DNA of 64,000 nt from Gloeocapsopsis sp. IPPAS B-1203 (GCF_002749975.1 NZ_PEIG01000019.1:38991-102990); one strand, 5' to 3'; shown: positions 53,513-63,870, numbered from the stretch's first letter. Translations and numbers: made by a program. Notes: generated by a model not told the origin, from the letters alone.

Positions 53513-54044
53513 CAGAAGCATCCACCATAGCAGATTCATTGAATTTAGTTCTGATACTTTCAACTCGACGCCGATTGACTCCTAAATCACCCTCTCCTAA
53601 ACGCGAAGCTGAACGAACGTGAATCACTTTGGCATTTTTGTCAAGCAAAAATTCGACATCATCAACAAATCCGACAACGGGAATTGTAAATTCGCTATAA
53701 ATGTAATTTTCACTTTGGGCGATCGCTTTGGCGCGGTGAAAAGATTGTAGTACTGTTTTGAGGTGAGCCATTGCTGCTTGCTCAGTTGAGTTGTAAGTTA
53801 AAGGTGCAATTTGATGTGCTGCATCCTGACTTTGACTATTGACACAATTAGGAGTACTAGGGCAGGGTGCTAATTGACCAGCACGAACACCAATATTATC
53901 AGGGCGCGTTCCGGCAAACAACTGCGGTTCTCCAGAAAAGGCAATTTTTGTGCCTAATGCACAGATAGTGACGAAAAGTAATGCAATGAAGGTAAAAAGA
54001 ACTCGTTGGAATACAGAACTTGATTTCGTCTCAACTGTTGACAT
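53508..54044 (-). CDS. DUF1499 protein with N-terminal membrane helix
   Basis: This 178-residue protein has a hydrophobic helix at about 12-34 (signal anchor) and a DUF1499 domain (LAPCPSTPNCVNSQSQDAA, APLTYNSTEQAAMAHLKTVL, YIYSEFTIPVVGFVDDVEFL, VIHVRSASRLGEGDLGVNRR). The motif CPSTPNCVNSQ is the family hallmark. Function unknown. I chose ATG 54044 rather than 54134, because the additional 30 residues read like intergenic sequence. Its 3' end overlaps the palindromic repeat block. Confidence 0.85.
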   Translation of the reverse strand: MSTVETKSSSVFQRVLFTFIALLFVTICALGTKIAFSGEPQLFAGTRPDNIGVRAGQLAPCPSTPNCVNSQSQDAAHQIAPLTYNSTEQAAMAHLKTVLQSFHRAKAIAQSENYIYSEFTIPVVGFVDDVEFLLDKNAKVIHVRSASRLGEGDLGVNRRRVESIRTKFNESAMVDASD

Positions 54045-54135
54045 GATTTCAAACCTTATTGCACTTGGCATTAACCAAAGACGATTGTACTGTTCTTTGC
54101 TAGTGTAGTCCCCCTGATCTCTACATATAGACAAT

Positions 54136-54354
54136 ATGCCTTTAACTCACTTGATCTTTTTAGTATTTGGTATAGGACTCGTCTGGGTAAGTTTAAAATT
54201 TAAAGACGATGTTTACCGCCTAGCAACAGCAATATCTGGTGCAATCTTTATCGTGTGGGGGTTTGCCCTCACCCCCTTGCAGTTTCAACTGCCAATAGAA
54301 GCACTTGTGCTAATCTTAGTATTTCCTCTTTGCTTACGTTGTCTTAGAGAATAA
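54136..54354 (+). CDS. small membrane protein, two helices (72 aa)
   Basis: This 72-residue frame has two predicted transmembrane helices: about 3-19 (LTHLIFLVFGIGLVWVSL) and about 30-45 and beyond (ATAISGAIFIVWGFALT, LVLILVFPLCL). ATG 54136 is preceded by TATAGACAATATG, a weak ribosome binding context. It is divergent from the DUF1499 gene and ends 2 bp before the convergent DUF1028 gene end. I do not recognise a family; it may be real because of its regular helix pattern. Confidence 0.5.
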   Translation: MPLTHLIFLVFGIGLVWVSLKFKDDVYRLATAISGAIFIVWGFALTPLQFQLPIEALVLILVFPLCLRCLRE

Positions 54355-54355
54355 A

Positions 54356-55129
54356 TTAAGCAGATAACGGTGCATCAGTAACGCTAACACTCTTGTGCTG
54401 TTGTGCTTTAGTAGAAGACCACGGTGCAGAATTTAAACTAATAGCTTCTGTAGTCCGAGGATGTCGTGTGGGCATTGTCTGCCGAAACATTTGGTAGTAA
54501 TCCTTACGCGATTCTTCAAATAAATAGCGCAGTTCGGCAATAGGATTATTGTGATGATCGACACGCAAATCAAGATAAGGATAAACATCTTGATTGACAA
54601 CATAAATAGCTGCCGATTGACGACCTCGTTTATCACCACCCGCAGCTTCCCCAGCTTCTAAAGCTTGCAGTAACCGTTCGGAAAACTCCATACCTTCTTT
54701 TGCTTGATATGCTTCTGCCATTGCCAGCAAGGTTTGTTCGCCGACAAGCATGTTACCAGCTACAGAGAAGTAGGGAAACGTAAAATGTCCTGCCCAATCG
54801 ATGCACTCTTTCCCCGTCCAAGCCGCAGTGTGACCGTTGTGATCGACTAAATGTAATTGGCGATGGTCGCGGTCTTTGTCGTCTTTGAGCAACAGATAAA
54901 TAATATCTTCGACAGAAATTTCGTCTAAGGTACCTTCGCTGATTGCCCGTTGTTCTAGTAATTGAATACCCCAAATTCCCAACAGCGGGTTGGTTTGTGC
55001 TTGAGTTGCGATCGCCCCAATTGTTGCTTTGGCATGAGGCACTAATGCCCCTACTGCTAGATGCTTTGTTGCGACTGCAACCCCTGTCATTTGCGTTGTT
55101 GGATCCCAAGCCACAATTGAGAATGTCAT
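54356..55129 (-). CDS. DUF1028 protein (Ntn-hydrolase-like)
   Basis: This 257-residue protein begins MTFSIVAWDPTTQMTGVAVA, with the DUF1028 core: GALVPHAKATIGAIATQAQT, QLHLVDHNGHTAAWTGKECI, YFSVAGNMLVGEQTLLAMAE, LEAGEAAGGDKRGRQSAAIY and DVYPYLDLRVDHHNNPIAEL. DUF1028 has an Ntn-hydrolase-like fold and is suspected to act on peptides or amides. It sits between small genes and asnB, near a peptide transporter operon. The last 30 residues are poorly conserved and Ser/Thr-rich. Confidence 0.85.
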   Translation of the reverse strand: MTFSIVAWDPTTQMTGVAVATKHLAVGALVPHAKATIGAIATQAQTNPLLGIWGIQLLEQRAISEGTLDEISVEDIIYLLLKDDKDRDHRQLHLVDHNGHTAAWTGKECIDWAGHFTFPYFSVAGNMLVGEQTLLAMAEAYQAKEGMEFSERLLQALEAGEAAGGDKRGRQSAAIYVVNQDVYPYLDLRVDHHNNPIAELRYLFEESRKDYYQMFRQTMPTRHPRTTEAISLNSAPWSSTKAQQHKSVSVTDAPLSA

Positions 55130-55394
55130 GATTCCCTGTATTTACTACCTAACGAGTTCTGTATAGAAACATTATTTTTCTATATCATTTATTTACAGAT
55201 GTGTACTGTCGTGTATTTAACTATTCCCCAGAATCTTGCATTGCTAACATCAGCTGCTATGGCAGAGGTCAGAGGTCAGGGATCAGGGGTCAGGTTTTTG
55301 AAGAGTTACTGAAATTAACCACTGCTATATCTAACAAAACAGTTGTGGTTGAATGACTGAACGGTTATCTCATGTTGTAAGCCAAGGTATTGTT

Positions 55395-57431
55395 ATGTGC
55401 GGTATTGGTGGCGTCATGCACCACGATCCGGCTCGTCCCGTGAATCCAGATGTTCTAGTGGCGATGGCGGCAATTCAGTATCATCGCGGTCCAGATGGAT
55501 TCGGTGTCAAAATTATGAGCGATCGCGGTGTTGGTTTCACCCATGCGCGATTATCAATTATTGACCTCAACCCCGAACGCGGACGACAGCCGTTTGTTTC
55601 CGCCGATGGGCAGTACATGATTGCCCACAATGGTGAGTTTTACGACTATAAGCGCATCCGTGCTGAACTGACTTCAATAGGTTATCGCTTTCGCAGCAAG
55701 AGCGATACGGAACTGACAATGCACTTAACAGATCGCTACGGGTTAGAAGGTGCGTTACCACATCTACGCGGCGAGTTTGCTTTTGCGCTTTACGAACGTT
55801 CCAAAGATCGACTGACGCTAGTGCGCGATCGCTTTGGTGTCAAACCTTTGTATTGGACAATGACGCCTGAAGGTTTAGTCTTTGGTTCGGAAATTAAAGT
55901 ACTACTTGCACATCCAGCAGTTGAGCGCCGCTTTTCCTCTGAAGGACTGTATCATCAACTGATGCAACTAATTGTACCAGGAACATCGGCATTTGAGGGA
56001 ATTTACGCAGTTGAACCTGGGCAAATGGTGATTGTTGAGCGTCATGATGGACAACTACAGGTTAAAACTAAACAGTACTGGGATTTGAACTTCCCGCGTC
56101 AATCTGAACGCAAAGCAAGATTAGCTGATGAAGAGTACATCGAAGAACTACGCAGCCGTTTTATTGAAGCTGTCCAATTGCGACTTGAAGCTGATGTTCC
56201 TGTAGCGTGTTACTTATCTGGCGGTATCGACTCGTGTACGATTATGGGTATTGCCGCCGCAAGTCAACAATCACCCGTTAAAGCCTTTACGATTGGCTTT
56301 GACGATCGCGACTACGACGAAACGGCGATCGCCCGCGAAATGGCACAAGCCACAGGTGCCGATCAAGATGTCTTGATGGTCGATGGCAATCAGCTTTACG
56401 ATCACTTTGCTCGTACCATCTGGCACACAGAACGCAGTATTTACAACACTTTTACCGTTGCCAAGTTGTTGATGAGCGAACACGTCAACAAAGCTGGTTA
56501 CAAAGTGGTTGTTACGGGGGAAGGATCGGACGAACTTTTCGCAGGGTATCCGCAACTGCGACTTGATATGATTTTGCACGGTATGGATGATGCCTCACCG
56601 CAAGAACGCGCCGATTTGGAAGATTGGCTAGCAGAAAGTAATCGCCTGTTTAAAGGCAATCTTTTAGCGGAAAAAGCTTTAGACGATCCAGCATTGACAA
56701 ACTTAGTAGGCTTTACACCCAGTTGCTTGCAATCGTGGTTATCCTCGTCTACCCACGTTCCAGGATTACTTCATCCCGATCGCCGTGCTGCACTGCAAAA
56801 TTACTCGCCAGGGGAAGCTGTTGCCAATGCCCTTAATGCTGACCAAATTGATGGACGCCACCCCCTTGACAAAGTGCAATATATATGGATAAAAACTCAG
56901 TTCGAGTCACAAGTTCTCGGCTGGGCAGGCGATCGCGTGGATATGGCAAATTCAATGGAAGCACGCCCGCCATTTCTCGATCATCCCTTAGTAGAATTTG
57001 CTGTAACTCTACCGCAAAATATGCGCTTGCGGGGACGTAAAGATAAATATATCCTGCGCGAGACAATGCGCGAGCTTTTACCAAAATCACTATACGAACG
57101 ACAAAAGTTTGCTTTTATGGCTCCACCATCGCACACCGATCCGATTAAACAACGCGCGATGCAGGCATTATCTGCAACTTATTTATCAAAACAAGCAATT
57201 GCCGACGCAGGCTTACTCGACACTGCAGGCGTACAACAGATTCTCCAACGTCACGGCGATGCAAATACCCCAGTTTCAGACCGCGTACAACTCGATGCGA
57301 TTATTAATCATATGCTCAGCGTGCAAATGCTCCACAAGCATTTTGTCGGCAACGATGTCCCTGCAGTCGCCCGCGATCGTGCTAAAGAACGCGGTTGGTA
57401 CGCTAAAGATCAACTTGTTGTGGTAGCTTAG
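55395..57431 (+). CDS. asnB: glutamine-hydrolysing asparagine synthetase
   Basis: This 678-residue enzyme amidates aspartate using glutamine and ATP. The start is ATG 55395, because Cys2 in MCGIGGVMHHDP must be the free N-terminal nucleophile. A longer frame from 55353 would place 14 residues before it. AAGG lies about 7 nt upstream. Features are the glutaminase domain (FVSADGQYMIAHNGEFYDYK), the P-loop SGGIDSCT near residue 274 and the synthetase block VVVTGEGSDELFAGYPQLRL. It is longer than the usual 550-650 aa, with an extra helical part around 430-480. Confidence 0.92.
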   Translation: MCGIGGVMHHDPARPVNPDVLVAMAAIQYHRGPDGFGVKIMSDRGVGFTHARLSIIDLNPERGRQPFVSADGQYMIAHNGEFYDYKRIRAELTSIGYRFRSKSDTELTMHLTDRYGLEGALPHLRGEFAFALYERSKDRLTLVRDRFGVKPLYWTMTPEGLVFGSEIKVLLAHPAVERRFSSEGLYHQLMQLIVPGTSAFEGIYAVEPGQMVIVERHDGQLQVKTKQYWDLNFPRQSERKARLADEEYIEELRSRFIEAVQLRLEADVPVACYLSGGIDSCTIMGIAAASQQSPVKAFTIGFDDRDYDETAIAREMAQATGADQDVLMVDGNQLYDHFARTIWHTERSIYNTFTVAKLLMSEHVNKAGYKVVVTGEGSDELFAGYPQLRLDMILHGMDDASPQERADLEDWLAESNRLFKGNLLAEKALDDPALTNLVGFTPSCLQSWLSSSTHVPGLLHPDRRAALQNYSPGEAVANALNADQIDGRHPLDKVQYIWIKTQFESQVLGWAGDRVDMANSMEARPPFLDHPLVEFAVTLPQNMRLRGRKDKYILRETMRELLPKSLYERQKFAFMAPPSHTDPIKQRAMQALSATYLSKQAIADAGLLDTAGVQQILQRHGDANTPVSDRVQLDAIINHMLSVQMLHKHFVGNDVPAVARDRAKERGWYAKDQLVVVA

Positions 57432-57537
57432 CGGTTGAAACCGCCGCTACACTGACAAAACCTGCCTTCACAGGTTTCTATTTGTCTTATTAGTCCACGA
57501 AGGTGGACTTAGTTTATATAGCTGCGACTTCAGTCGC
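57431..57537. repeat. four consecutive hairpins between convergent asnB and peptide transporter genes
   Basis: Perfect stems occur in series: GCGGTT/AACCGC (57431-57444), AAACCTG/CAGGTTT (57458-57477), AGTCCAC/GTGGACT (57492-57509) and GCGACT/AGTCGC (57524-57537). The third matches the stem of the repeats at 53350. The block starts within the asnB stop region and ends 7 bp before the end of the transporter gene, so it may terminate transcription from both sides. Confidence 0.8.
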
Positions 57538-57543
57538 CAAGCT

Positions 57544-58593
57544 TCATTCGCCCAGCGCCGGATCGAATTTCCCTGATGCATCAACGAGGTGACACGCAAC
57601 ATAATGTCCATTACCTACATCTCGGAATTCTGGTTCTACTTGATGACAGTGTTCAATTGCCCAAGGACAGCGCGTGTGAAAGCGACATCCACTCGGAGGA
57701 TTTGTCGGACTAGGAACATCGCCTTCTAAAACAATACGCTGGCGCTTTGCTTCAATTGTCGGATCAGGAATAGGGATAGCAGAGAGTAAAGCTTGTGTAT
57801 AAGGATGTAGCGGATTTTCGTACAGCGATACGCGATCTGCAAGTTCGACGATTTTACCAAGGTACATTACAGCAATGCGATCTGAGATATGGCGCACAAC
57901 ACTTAAATCATGGGCAATAAATAGATAAGTCAGTTGAAACTCACGCTGTAGCGATTGAACTAAGTTAATCACTTGCGCTTGCACAGAAACATCTAATGCG
58001 GCGATTGGTTCGTCACATACTAGAAAGTCTGGGTTAACGGCTAACGCTCGTGCGATTGCCACCCGTTGGCGTTGTCCCCCAGAAAATTCGTGAGGATAAC
58101 GATAAATAAACTCTGGACTTAAGCCTACGACGTCTAAAAGATGATGAACTCGTGCTTGTTTTTCACGTCCTGTGGCTAAACCAAAAATTTCTAATGGTTC
58201 GCTAATGACATTACCAATCGTCATGCGAGGATTAAGCGATGCATAAGGATCTTGAAAAATCATCTGCATTCGTTGGCGCATTTGTCGTAACGGTTCGCCT
58301 GATAATGCCGTTAGTTCAGTTTCCTCAAAATAAACTTGCCCTGCGGTTGATTGTTCTATTTGCAGAATCGCGCGTCCTGTCGTACTTTTGCCACATCCAG
58401 ATTCCCCTACTAAGCCTAAGGTTTCGCCGCGTTTAATATCAAAAGTTAGCCCATCAACAGCTTTTACTGCCCCTACTTGTCTCTGGAGAATTATGCCGCG
58501 CAGAATCGGAAAGTGAACTTGGAGATCGCGCACGCGCAGCAACGTTTCGTTTTGCTGTTGCGCTTGAAATGTGCTGGTTTGAGGTTGCACCAT
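57544..58593 (-). CDS. oligopeptide/dipeptide ABC transporter ATP-binding protein (DppF/OppF-like)
   Basis: This 349-residue ATPase has Walker [10 protein letters not shown] at 63-71, the Q-loop, the signature [15 protein letters not shown], Walker [15 protein letters not shown] and the C-terminal oligopeptide-transporter extension with the [14 protein letters not shown] cysteine motif. It should pair with the upstream ATPase to power peptide uptake. It is the last gene of a five-gene minus-strand operon, 18 bp after the previous stop. Start ATG at 58593. Confidence 0.93.
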   Translation of the reverse strand: MVQPQTSTFQAQQQNETLLRVRDLQVHFPILRGIILQRQVGAVKAVDGLTFDIKRGETLGLVGESGCGKSTTGRAILQIEQSTAGQVYFEETELTALSGEPLRQMRQRMQMIFQDPYASLNPRMTIGNVISEPLEIFGLATGREKQARVHHLLDVVGLSPEFIYRYPHEFSGGQRQRVAIARALAVNPDFLVCDEPIAALDVSVQAQVINLVQSLQREFQLTYLFIAHDLSVVRHISDRIAVMYLGKIVELADRVSLYENPLHPYTQALLSAIPIPDPTIEAKRQRIVLEGDVPSPTNPPSGCRFHTRCPWAIEHCHQVEPEFRDVGNGHYVACHLVDASGKFDPALGE

Positions 58594-58611
58594 GATTTTT
58601 ATTGATCGACA

Positions 58612-59622
58612 CTAGGCAGTTGCTGATTGAGATTCTTGCACAACTTCTGCACCTTCAGGTTTTACCCAACAGGCGACTTGATGGTTAACTCCCACAGGTT
58701 CTAGGGGTGGATCTTCGTTATGGCATCTGGCGATCGCAAACTCGCAACGCGGTGCAAAAGGACATCCTTGCGGATAGTTCACTAAACTAGGGGGAAGTCC
58801 ATCAATTGATTTGAGGCGTTCTTGTCGCTGTTCGTCTAAACGAGGAATGCTTTGAAGTAGTCCAATTGTATAAGGGTGACGCGGATGATGATATAGTGCG
58901 TGTAGTGGGGCTTGTTCAACAATTTGTCCTGCATACATTACCAATATGCGATCGGCTATACCTGCAAGCAGTGATAAATCGTGCGTAATCCAAATGACCG
59001 CCATGCCACGTTCTTCTTTCAGTTGCTTGACAAGTTCAACTATCTGTGCCTGAATTGTGACATCAAGCGCCGTCGTTGGTTCATCAGCAATGAGTAAATC
59101 AGGATTACACGCCAGTCCCATCGCAATCATGACACGTTGGCGCATACCTCCAGAAAATTGGTGTGGATAGTTGCGAATGCGATCGCGTGCCCCAGGAATT
59201 CCAACTTGTTCTAAAAGTTCAACTGCTCTTGCTTTTGCCTCTGATCTTGCCATACCTAAATGCAGTTGAATGGCTTCCGTCATCTGCTTTTCTACCCGCA
59301 AAACAGGATTCAGCGATGTCATCGGGTCTTGAAAAATCATTGCCAAACGATTTCCTCGTAGAGATCGCATTTCCCGTACACTCAACTTCAGCAAATCGCG
59401 TTCTTGAAATATTACTTCACCACCCACAACTTTACCTGGAGGTGATGGAATTAACCGCATTGCCGATAGCATAGTGATACTTTTACCCGAACCCGACTCG
59501 CCAACAATACCCACAGTTTCCTGCGCATTGACATGAAACGAGACATCATTAACCGCATGAACGACACCATTTTGAGTAAAAAAGCGCGTTTTCAGGTTGC
59601 GGACATCAAGCAATCGAGCCAT
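58612..59622 (-). CDS. oligopeptide/dipeptide ABC transporter ATP-binding protein (DppD/OppD-like)
   Basis: This 336-residue ATPase has Walker A GESGSGKS at 41-48, the signature [15 protein letters not shown], Walker [15 protein letters not shown] and the C-terminal [14 protein letters not shown] motif. I chose ATG 59622 ([14 protein letters not shown]); the longer frame from 59667 would add 15 residues encoded by heptamer repeat sequence just upstream. The DppF-like gene follows after 18 bp. Confidence 0.93.
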   Translation of the reverse strand: MARLLDVRNLKTRFFTQNGVVHAVNDVSFHVNAQETVGIVGESGSGKSITMLSAMRLIPSPPGKVVGGEVIFQERDLLKLSVREMRSLRGNRLAMIFQDPMTSLNPVLRVEKQMTEAIQLHLGMARSEAKARAVELLEQVGIPGARDRIRNYPHQFSGGMRQRVMIAMGLACNPDLLIADEPTTALDVTIQAQIVELVKQLKEERGMAVIWITHDLSLLAGIADRILVMYAGQIVEQAPLHALYHHPRHPYTIGLLQSIPRLDEQRQERLKSIDGLPPSLVNYPQGCPFAPRCEFAIARCHNEDPPLEPVGVNHQVACWVKPEGAEVVQESQSATA

Positions 59623-59711
59623 AGTGAGTGAGTTTTGAGTTTTGAATTTTGAGTTAACCTCATTCATAATTCACCCTTGCACCTCTGCTTCCTCTGCACC
59701 CCGTCACCTCA

Positions 59712-60608
59712 TCAAGATCGTCGTTGTTGTGGGTCGAGGGCTTCGCGCAACCCATCACCCAGGAGATTAAATCCCAAAACAGTAACAGCGATCGCTAAAC
59801 CAGGAAAGGTTGTTACCCAAGGCGCACGGCGAAAGTAATCGCGCCCCGCAGCTAAGATTGCGCCCCATTCGGGTGAGGGTGGTTGTGCACCTAGTCCGAG
59901 AAATGATAGTGCGGATGCAGAAAGAACAGCTACTGAGACTCCCACAGTTGCCACGACAATAATCGGCGAAAGGATATTTGGCAATATGTGACGGAAAATT
60001 AAGCGAAAATGCTTTGCTCCCACAGCTTGGGCGGCTTTGAAATACTCTTTATTTTTTTCTACTAATACAGCTCCATAGGTGACACGCGCATAGAAAGGAA
60101 TTGAACTAATTCCTACAGCAATTGTTGCATTAGTTAAGCTAGGACCAAGTACGGCAACTGCTGCAAGTGCAATCAATGTTTCTGTAAAGGAGAATAAAAC
60201 ATCAACTCCTCGCATCAAAATTGCTTCCACCCAACCTCCGGCGTATCCTGCAACCATACCTAGCAAAACGCCAGCCGTCATGGAGATAAACACAGCAATC
60301 AATCCAATTCGCAATGTTAGACGGCTACCGTAAACAATTCTGCTAAACAAATCGCGTCCAAAATCATCTGTACCAAACCAGTGTTCAGCACTCGGAGGTT
60401 GCAGCGTAGAACCGACTCCCATTTCCAGAGGATCAAAAGGCGCGATCGCCGGAGCAAAAATAGCGACAATAATTGTTACCAATAAAATAATGCCGCCAAT
60501 CTTAGCACCAGGGCTGCGAAACAGAACCTGTATGAACCGACGAAATTCCCTATTCCTCGACGGAAACGGCGTAATGGGAGGTGGTGGTGTGGTAATTTGC
60601 TGAGTCAT
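59712..60608 (-). CDS. dipeptide/oligopeptide ABC transporter permease (DppC-like)
   Basis: This 298-residue inner-membrane permease has an N-terminal helix at about 33-55, an OppC_N-like segment, then the binding-protein-dependent transport domain with the EAA-loop pattern KNKEYFKAAQAVGAKHFRLI and HWFGTDDFGRDLFSRIVYGS. It has five to six membrane segments. Its start overlaps the preceding permease gene stop by one base (TGATG), so translation is coupled. Confidence 0.93.
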   Translation of the reverse strand: MTQQITTPPPPITPFPSRNREFRRFIQVLFRSPGAKIGGIILLVTIIVAIFAPAIAPFDPLEMGVGSTLQPPSAEHWFGTDDFGRDLFSRIVYGSRLTLRIGLIAVFISMTAGVLLGMVAGYAGGWVEAILMRGVDVLFSFTETLIALAAVAVLGPSLTNATIAVGISSIPFYARVTYGAVLVEKNKEYFKAAQAVGAKHFRLIFRHILPNILSPIIVVATVGVSVAVLSASALSFLGLGAQPPSPEWGAILAAGRDYFRRAPWVTTFPGLAIAVTVLGFNLLGDGLREALDPQQRRS

Positions 60609-61531
60609 CAGTGGTATGTAATGCGAGGATCGATCCAGGCGTAGAGTAAATCCAAGACGATAGAAACAATAACAACAACAGTAGCGAAAATCAGAATAAA
60701 GCCCTGAATTGTGGGATAGTCGCGCTGAAAAATCGACTGAATTGCCAAGCGTCCAATACCATTCCAGGCAAACACATTTTCTACAACGATCGCACCACCC
60801 ATCATGTAGGTAAACTGTAGTCCTAACATATTCACGACATTAATCATGCCATTACGAAAAGCATGACGCGACAGCACCAGCGTTTCTGCTAATCCTTTCG
60901 CCCGTGCAGTCCGCATATAGTCTTGCGACAGCACATCCAGCATTGAAGATCTCGTTAGACGCGATACTGATGCCGCATTAGCAAGTCCTAAAGTAAGTGC
61001 AGGTAAAACGAGATTATTCAAATTTGTCCCTGAAACAGGAAACCATCCTAAACGGACAGAAAAAATAGAGATCAGCATCAACCCAAGCCAAAAATTAGGA
61101 ACAGAAATTCCTAAAATTGCTCCCGTCATCAAGGTACTATCAATCCAAGTTCCCCGTTTATACGCCGCAAAAAAGCCAGCCGTCACCCCAACAACCATAG
61201 TAATAATCAAACTAGTAACAGCAAGCAATAGCGTATTCGGTAGCCGAACAAGCAGTAAATCTAAAACTGGCTGATTACCCCGAATCGTTGTTCCTAAATC
61301 GCCTTGCAACACTCGCCCCATATACATGATGTACTGTTCGTAAATTGGGCGATCAAGTCCGAGATTGCGGCGAATTTGTTCTATCTGTTCTGGTGTTGTC
61401 GATTGCGATTGCGCGTACATAATTTGCACCGGATCGCCAGGCACAAGATGAATCAGAAGAGTTACCGCGATCGTCGTAATCCAAATTGTAAACAAACCAC
61501 CCAGTAACCGTTTGATAAAATAACGTGTCAT
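60608..61531 (-). CDS. dipeptide/oligopeptide ABC transporter permease (DppB-like)
   Basis: This 307-residue permease begins MTRYFIKRLLGGLFTIWITT and shows HLVPGDPVQIMYAQ, LGLDRPIYEQYIMYMGRVLQ, GDLGTTIRGNQPVLDLLLVR and the conserved RTARAKGLAETLVLSRHAFR loop that contacts the ATPase. Six transmembrane helices are expected. It lies 158 bp after the binding-protein gene in the same operon; the gap contains no gene. Confidence 0.93.
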   Translation of the reverse strand: MTRYFIKRLLGGLFTIWITTIAVTLLIHLVPGDPVQIMYAQSQSTTPEQIEQIRRNLGLDRPIYEQYIMYMGRVLQGDLGTTIRGNQPVLDLLLVRLPNTLLLAVTSLIITMVVGVTAGFFAAYKRGTWIDSTLMTGAILGISVPNFWLGLMLISIFSVRLGWFPVSGTNLNNLVLPALTLGLANAASVSRLTRSSMLDVLSQDYMRTARAKGLAETLVLSRHAFRNGMINVVNMLGLQFTYMMGGAIVVENVFAWNGIGRLAIQSIFQRDYPTIQGFILIFATVVVIVSIVLDLLYAWIDPRITYH

Positions 61532-61689
61532 TAGTCTGTGCTACAAAACACCTCAAAATTGCAACCTTCTCTCCCAACCTCTTCTCTTTGCGACCTTTGC
61601 GTACTTTGTGGTAGCCTACGGCAAGCCGCTATGCGTCTACGTTTCAAACAAGATCTGACACTACTACAAAGCCCCCACCAAAAAAGTAT

Positions 61690-63315
61690 CTATTGCAGCC
61701 TCACATCATTAAACACAGGTCGATTAAAAGGACCAATCTTAAAGCCTTGCACCTGTGTCCGAGTTGCATAAACCCACAGTGACCCTGGTGTATACAGTGG
61801 AATGTGTACAGCATTCATCAGCAAATATTCCATGACATCATTAACAGCTTCTCTCCGCTGCGTTGCATCAACCGTCGTGCGGGTTCTCTCTAATAGCGCA
61901 TCTAATTCGGGTGATTGGTAGCCACTGTAAGCCCCAGGAGAATGCCAAAGTTGATAGAGAATGTCGGGATCAAACCATGCCCAATCCATCATGTCAAATG
62001 TACTGATACCCGTATTTCTTTCATTTTCTTGTTTAACGCGAGCATTGAGCGTACCAATATCCATCGTTTCGATTTTGGCATTGATACCTACTTGCGCCAA
62101 TTGACTTTGAAAGACTTGTACCATGCGTTCGCGGTTGTCACCTGTAGAAGTCATCAGAATCACTTCCATCGGTCGATTTGCACCATAACCCATTTCCGCT
62201 AATAGTTGTCTAGCGCGATCGGGATTATGTTCGTAGCTATATTGTCCACAAAACTCTTGGTCATTACCAAAGACGCCACGGCTAATCGGACAGCGTTCGC
62301 GTTCTACTAACCCTTCATCAAAAGCGACTCGCAATGCAGCATCAACATCGATTGCATGTGCAACGGCTTGACGCGCGCGGATATCATTAAATGGCGGACG
62401 AGAAACGGTAAATTCAAAGAAAAAGTTCTGTCCGGTATTTTCTGCAACGTGTAATTCTAAGTTAGAGTCGCCGCGTATCGCATCTAAGTCATCGAGTGGT
62501 GGGTTAACAATAAGCTGTACTTCCCCTGTTTGTAAACCGGCAAGTCGGGTTTGTGCTTCCGGAATTTGCCGCACCACAAGTCTATCTAAATAAGCTGCAC
62601 CTTCATTTTGTACTGGACGACCATAGCGAACGTAGTCAGGATTCTTATCTAATACAATTTCGTCGCCGCGCGTCCAACTGACAAGTTGCCATGTACCTGT
62701 ACCAACTGCTTGCGACACACCAAACTGATTACCCAATTCCTGATTGCTATCGCAAATCATACTGGCAAAAGGATCTGCCATAAAAGAGACAAAAGCAGCA
62801 AATGGCGATTGAAACCTAAACCTGACAGTTTGTGGGTCAACAACATCCACAGTTTCAATTGGTCCCCACGCCCCGCGCGTTACGCTAGGATTCTGACTAT
62901 CAATAGCGCGATCGGCAGTATACTTTACGTCATTCGCATCAAACGGCGTACCATCGTGACAGGTAATTCCTTCATTAAGAACAAAAGTGACTTCTGTGCC
63001 ATCATCACTGACTTGCCACTCGCGAGCAAGATTAGGAACAATCTCACCATTATCATCAAATGCTAGGAGCGTGTCGTAAATCTGATCAAAAATTTGCCAC
63101 GATAGCGTTGTTGTCGTGCGATGCGGGTCAAGGGAATCTGCATCTCCATATCTTGCCCAGATTAGTGTTCCGCCCTCTGTTGCTGTTGTACCTGGCGATG
63201 GGCTAGTGGTAGTAGTCTGCTGATTATTACCACAAGCACTGACTAAAAGTGCTGTTAATGCTGCGCCTAATAGCGATCGCGCTGTTTTCTTTCTCAATTT
63301 AAATTGCCAAAACAT
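61690..63315 (-). CDS. peptide ABC transporter substrate-binding lipoprotein (DppA/family 5)
   Basis: This 541-residue extracellular solute-binding protein has a signal ending ALLVSAC with Cys28 lipidated and a short Thr/Ser-rich linker. The SBP_bac_5 domain follows (LIWARYGDADSLDPHRTTTT, LAREWQVSDDGTEVTFVLNE, CHDGTPFDANDVKYTADRAI, NDVMEYLLMNAVHIPLYTPG). It should bind oligopeptides, dipeptides or related compounds such as glutathione or nickel complexes. It is the first gene of the operon; the promoter should lie in 63316-63870. Start ATG at 63315. Confidence 0.92.
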   Translation of the reverse strand: MFWQFKLRKKTARSLLGAALTALLVSACGNNQQTTTTSPSPGTTATEGGTLIWARYGDADSLDPHRTTTTLSWQIFDQIYDTLLAFDDNGEIVPNLAREWQVSDDGTEVTFVLNEGITCHDGTPFDANDVKYTADRAIDSQNPSVTRGAWGPIETVDVVDPQTVRFRFQSPFAAFVSFMADPFASMICDSNQELGNQFGVSQAVGTGTWQLVSWTRGDEIVLDKNPDYVRYGRPVQNEGAAYLDRLVVRQIPEAQTRLAGLQTGEVQLIVNPPLDDLDAIRGDSNLELHVAENTGQNFFFEFTVSRPPFNDIRARQAVAHAIDVDAALRVAFDEGLVERERCPISRGVFGNDQEFCGQYSYEHNPDRARQLLAEMGYGANRPMEVILMTSTGDNRERMVQVFQSQLAQVGINAKIETMDIGTLNARVKQENERNTGISTFDMMDWAWFDPDILYQLWHSPGAYSGYQSPELDALLERTRTTVDATQRREAVNDVMEYLLMNAVHIPLYTPGSLWVYATRTQVQGFKIGPFNRPVFNDVRLQ

Positions 63316-63870
63316 TAATTACCTTCGGTTTCAACAGTGCCCTAAATGTTATGAAAGCAAGATATTCATTACTATGAAATAGCTCTGATGATGTTTTATG
63401 AAAAGTTGATTATTCCTCACAAATTAAGTGTTTGGCGTACAGCTTGTCATTGAGAGAAAGTCAAACTAAAACACCTTTAGCTAAATAGAAGCTTGCTGAA
63501 AACGCTTTCGATACCTTACTTTCGGGCATTATTTACTTACAGTCATGATGAAAAACGGGAGCTAATAAAATTTGCTCATAAAGTAGAGAACACTATTATG
63601 ACGTATCTCACATAGCTCATATTAAAGGACGATTGTGATTTGAAACACAAAAAATTTAGGAAAGTTTAGGTAAACCGTCGCTTTGCGATCGCCTAAAGTA
63701 TCTTCCTAGTGAATTTTAGATACCTATTAATTTTAAATGGCTTGCTGTTTGTAATTAGTGTATGAGTTTGTGGCAAATTGAGGAAGCAAAAATCTGTCTT
63801 GCCGAATACTGTTTTTGAAAAATTACATAGCTATCGAGCGAGCGCTCGGATTCATAAATGCTCGGAAATC
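63316..63870. other. 555-bp intergenic region upstream of the peptide transporter operon
   Basis: This AT-rich sequence has a HIP1-like site (GCGATCGC at about 63686) and the palindrome CGAGCGCTCG at 63839-63848. It should contain the operon promoter on the minus strand, but I cannot place it. No coding sequence is seen. Confidence 0.45.
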
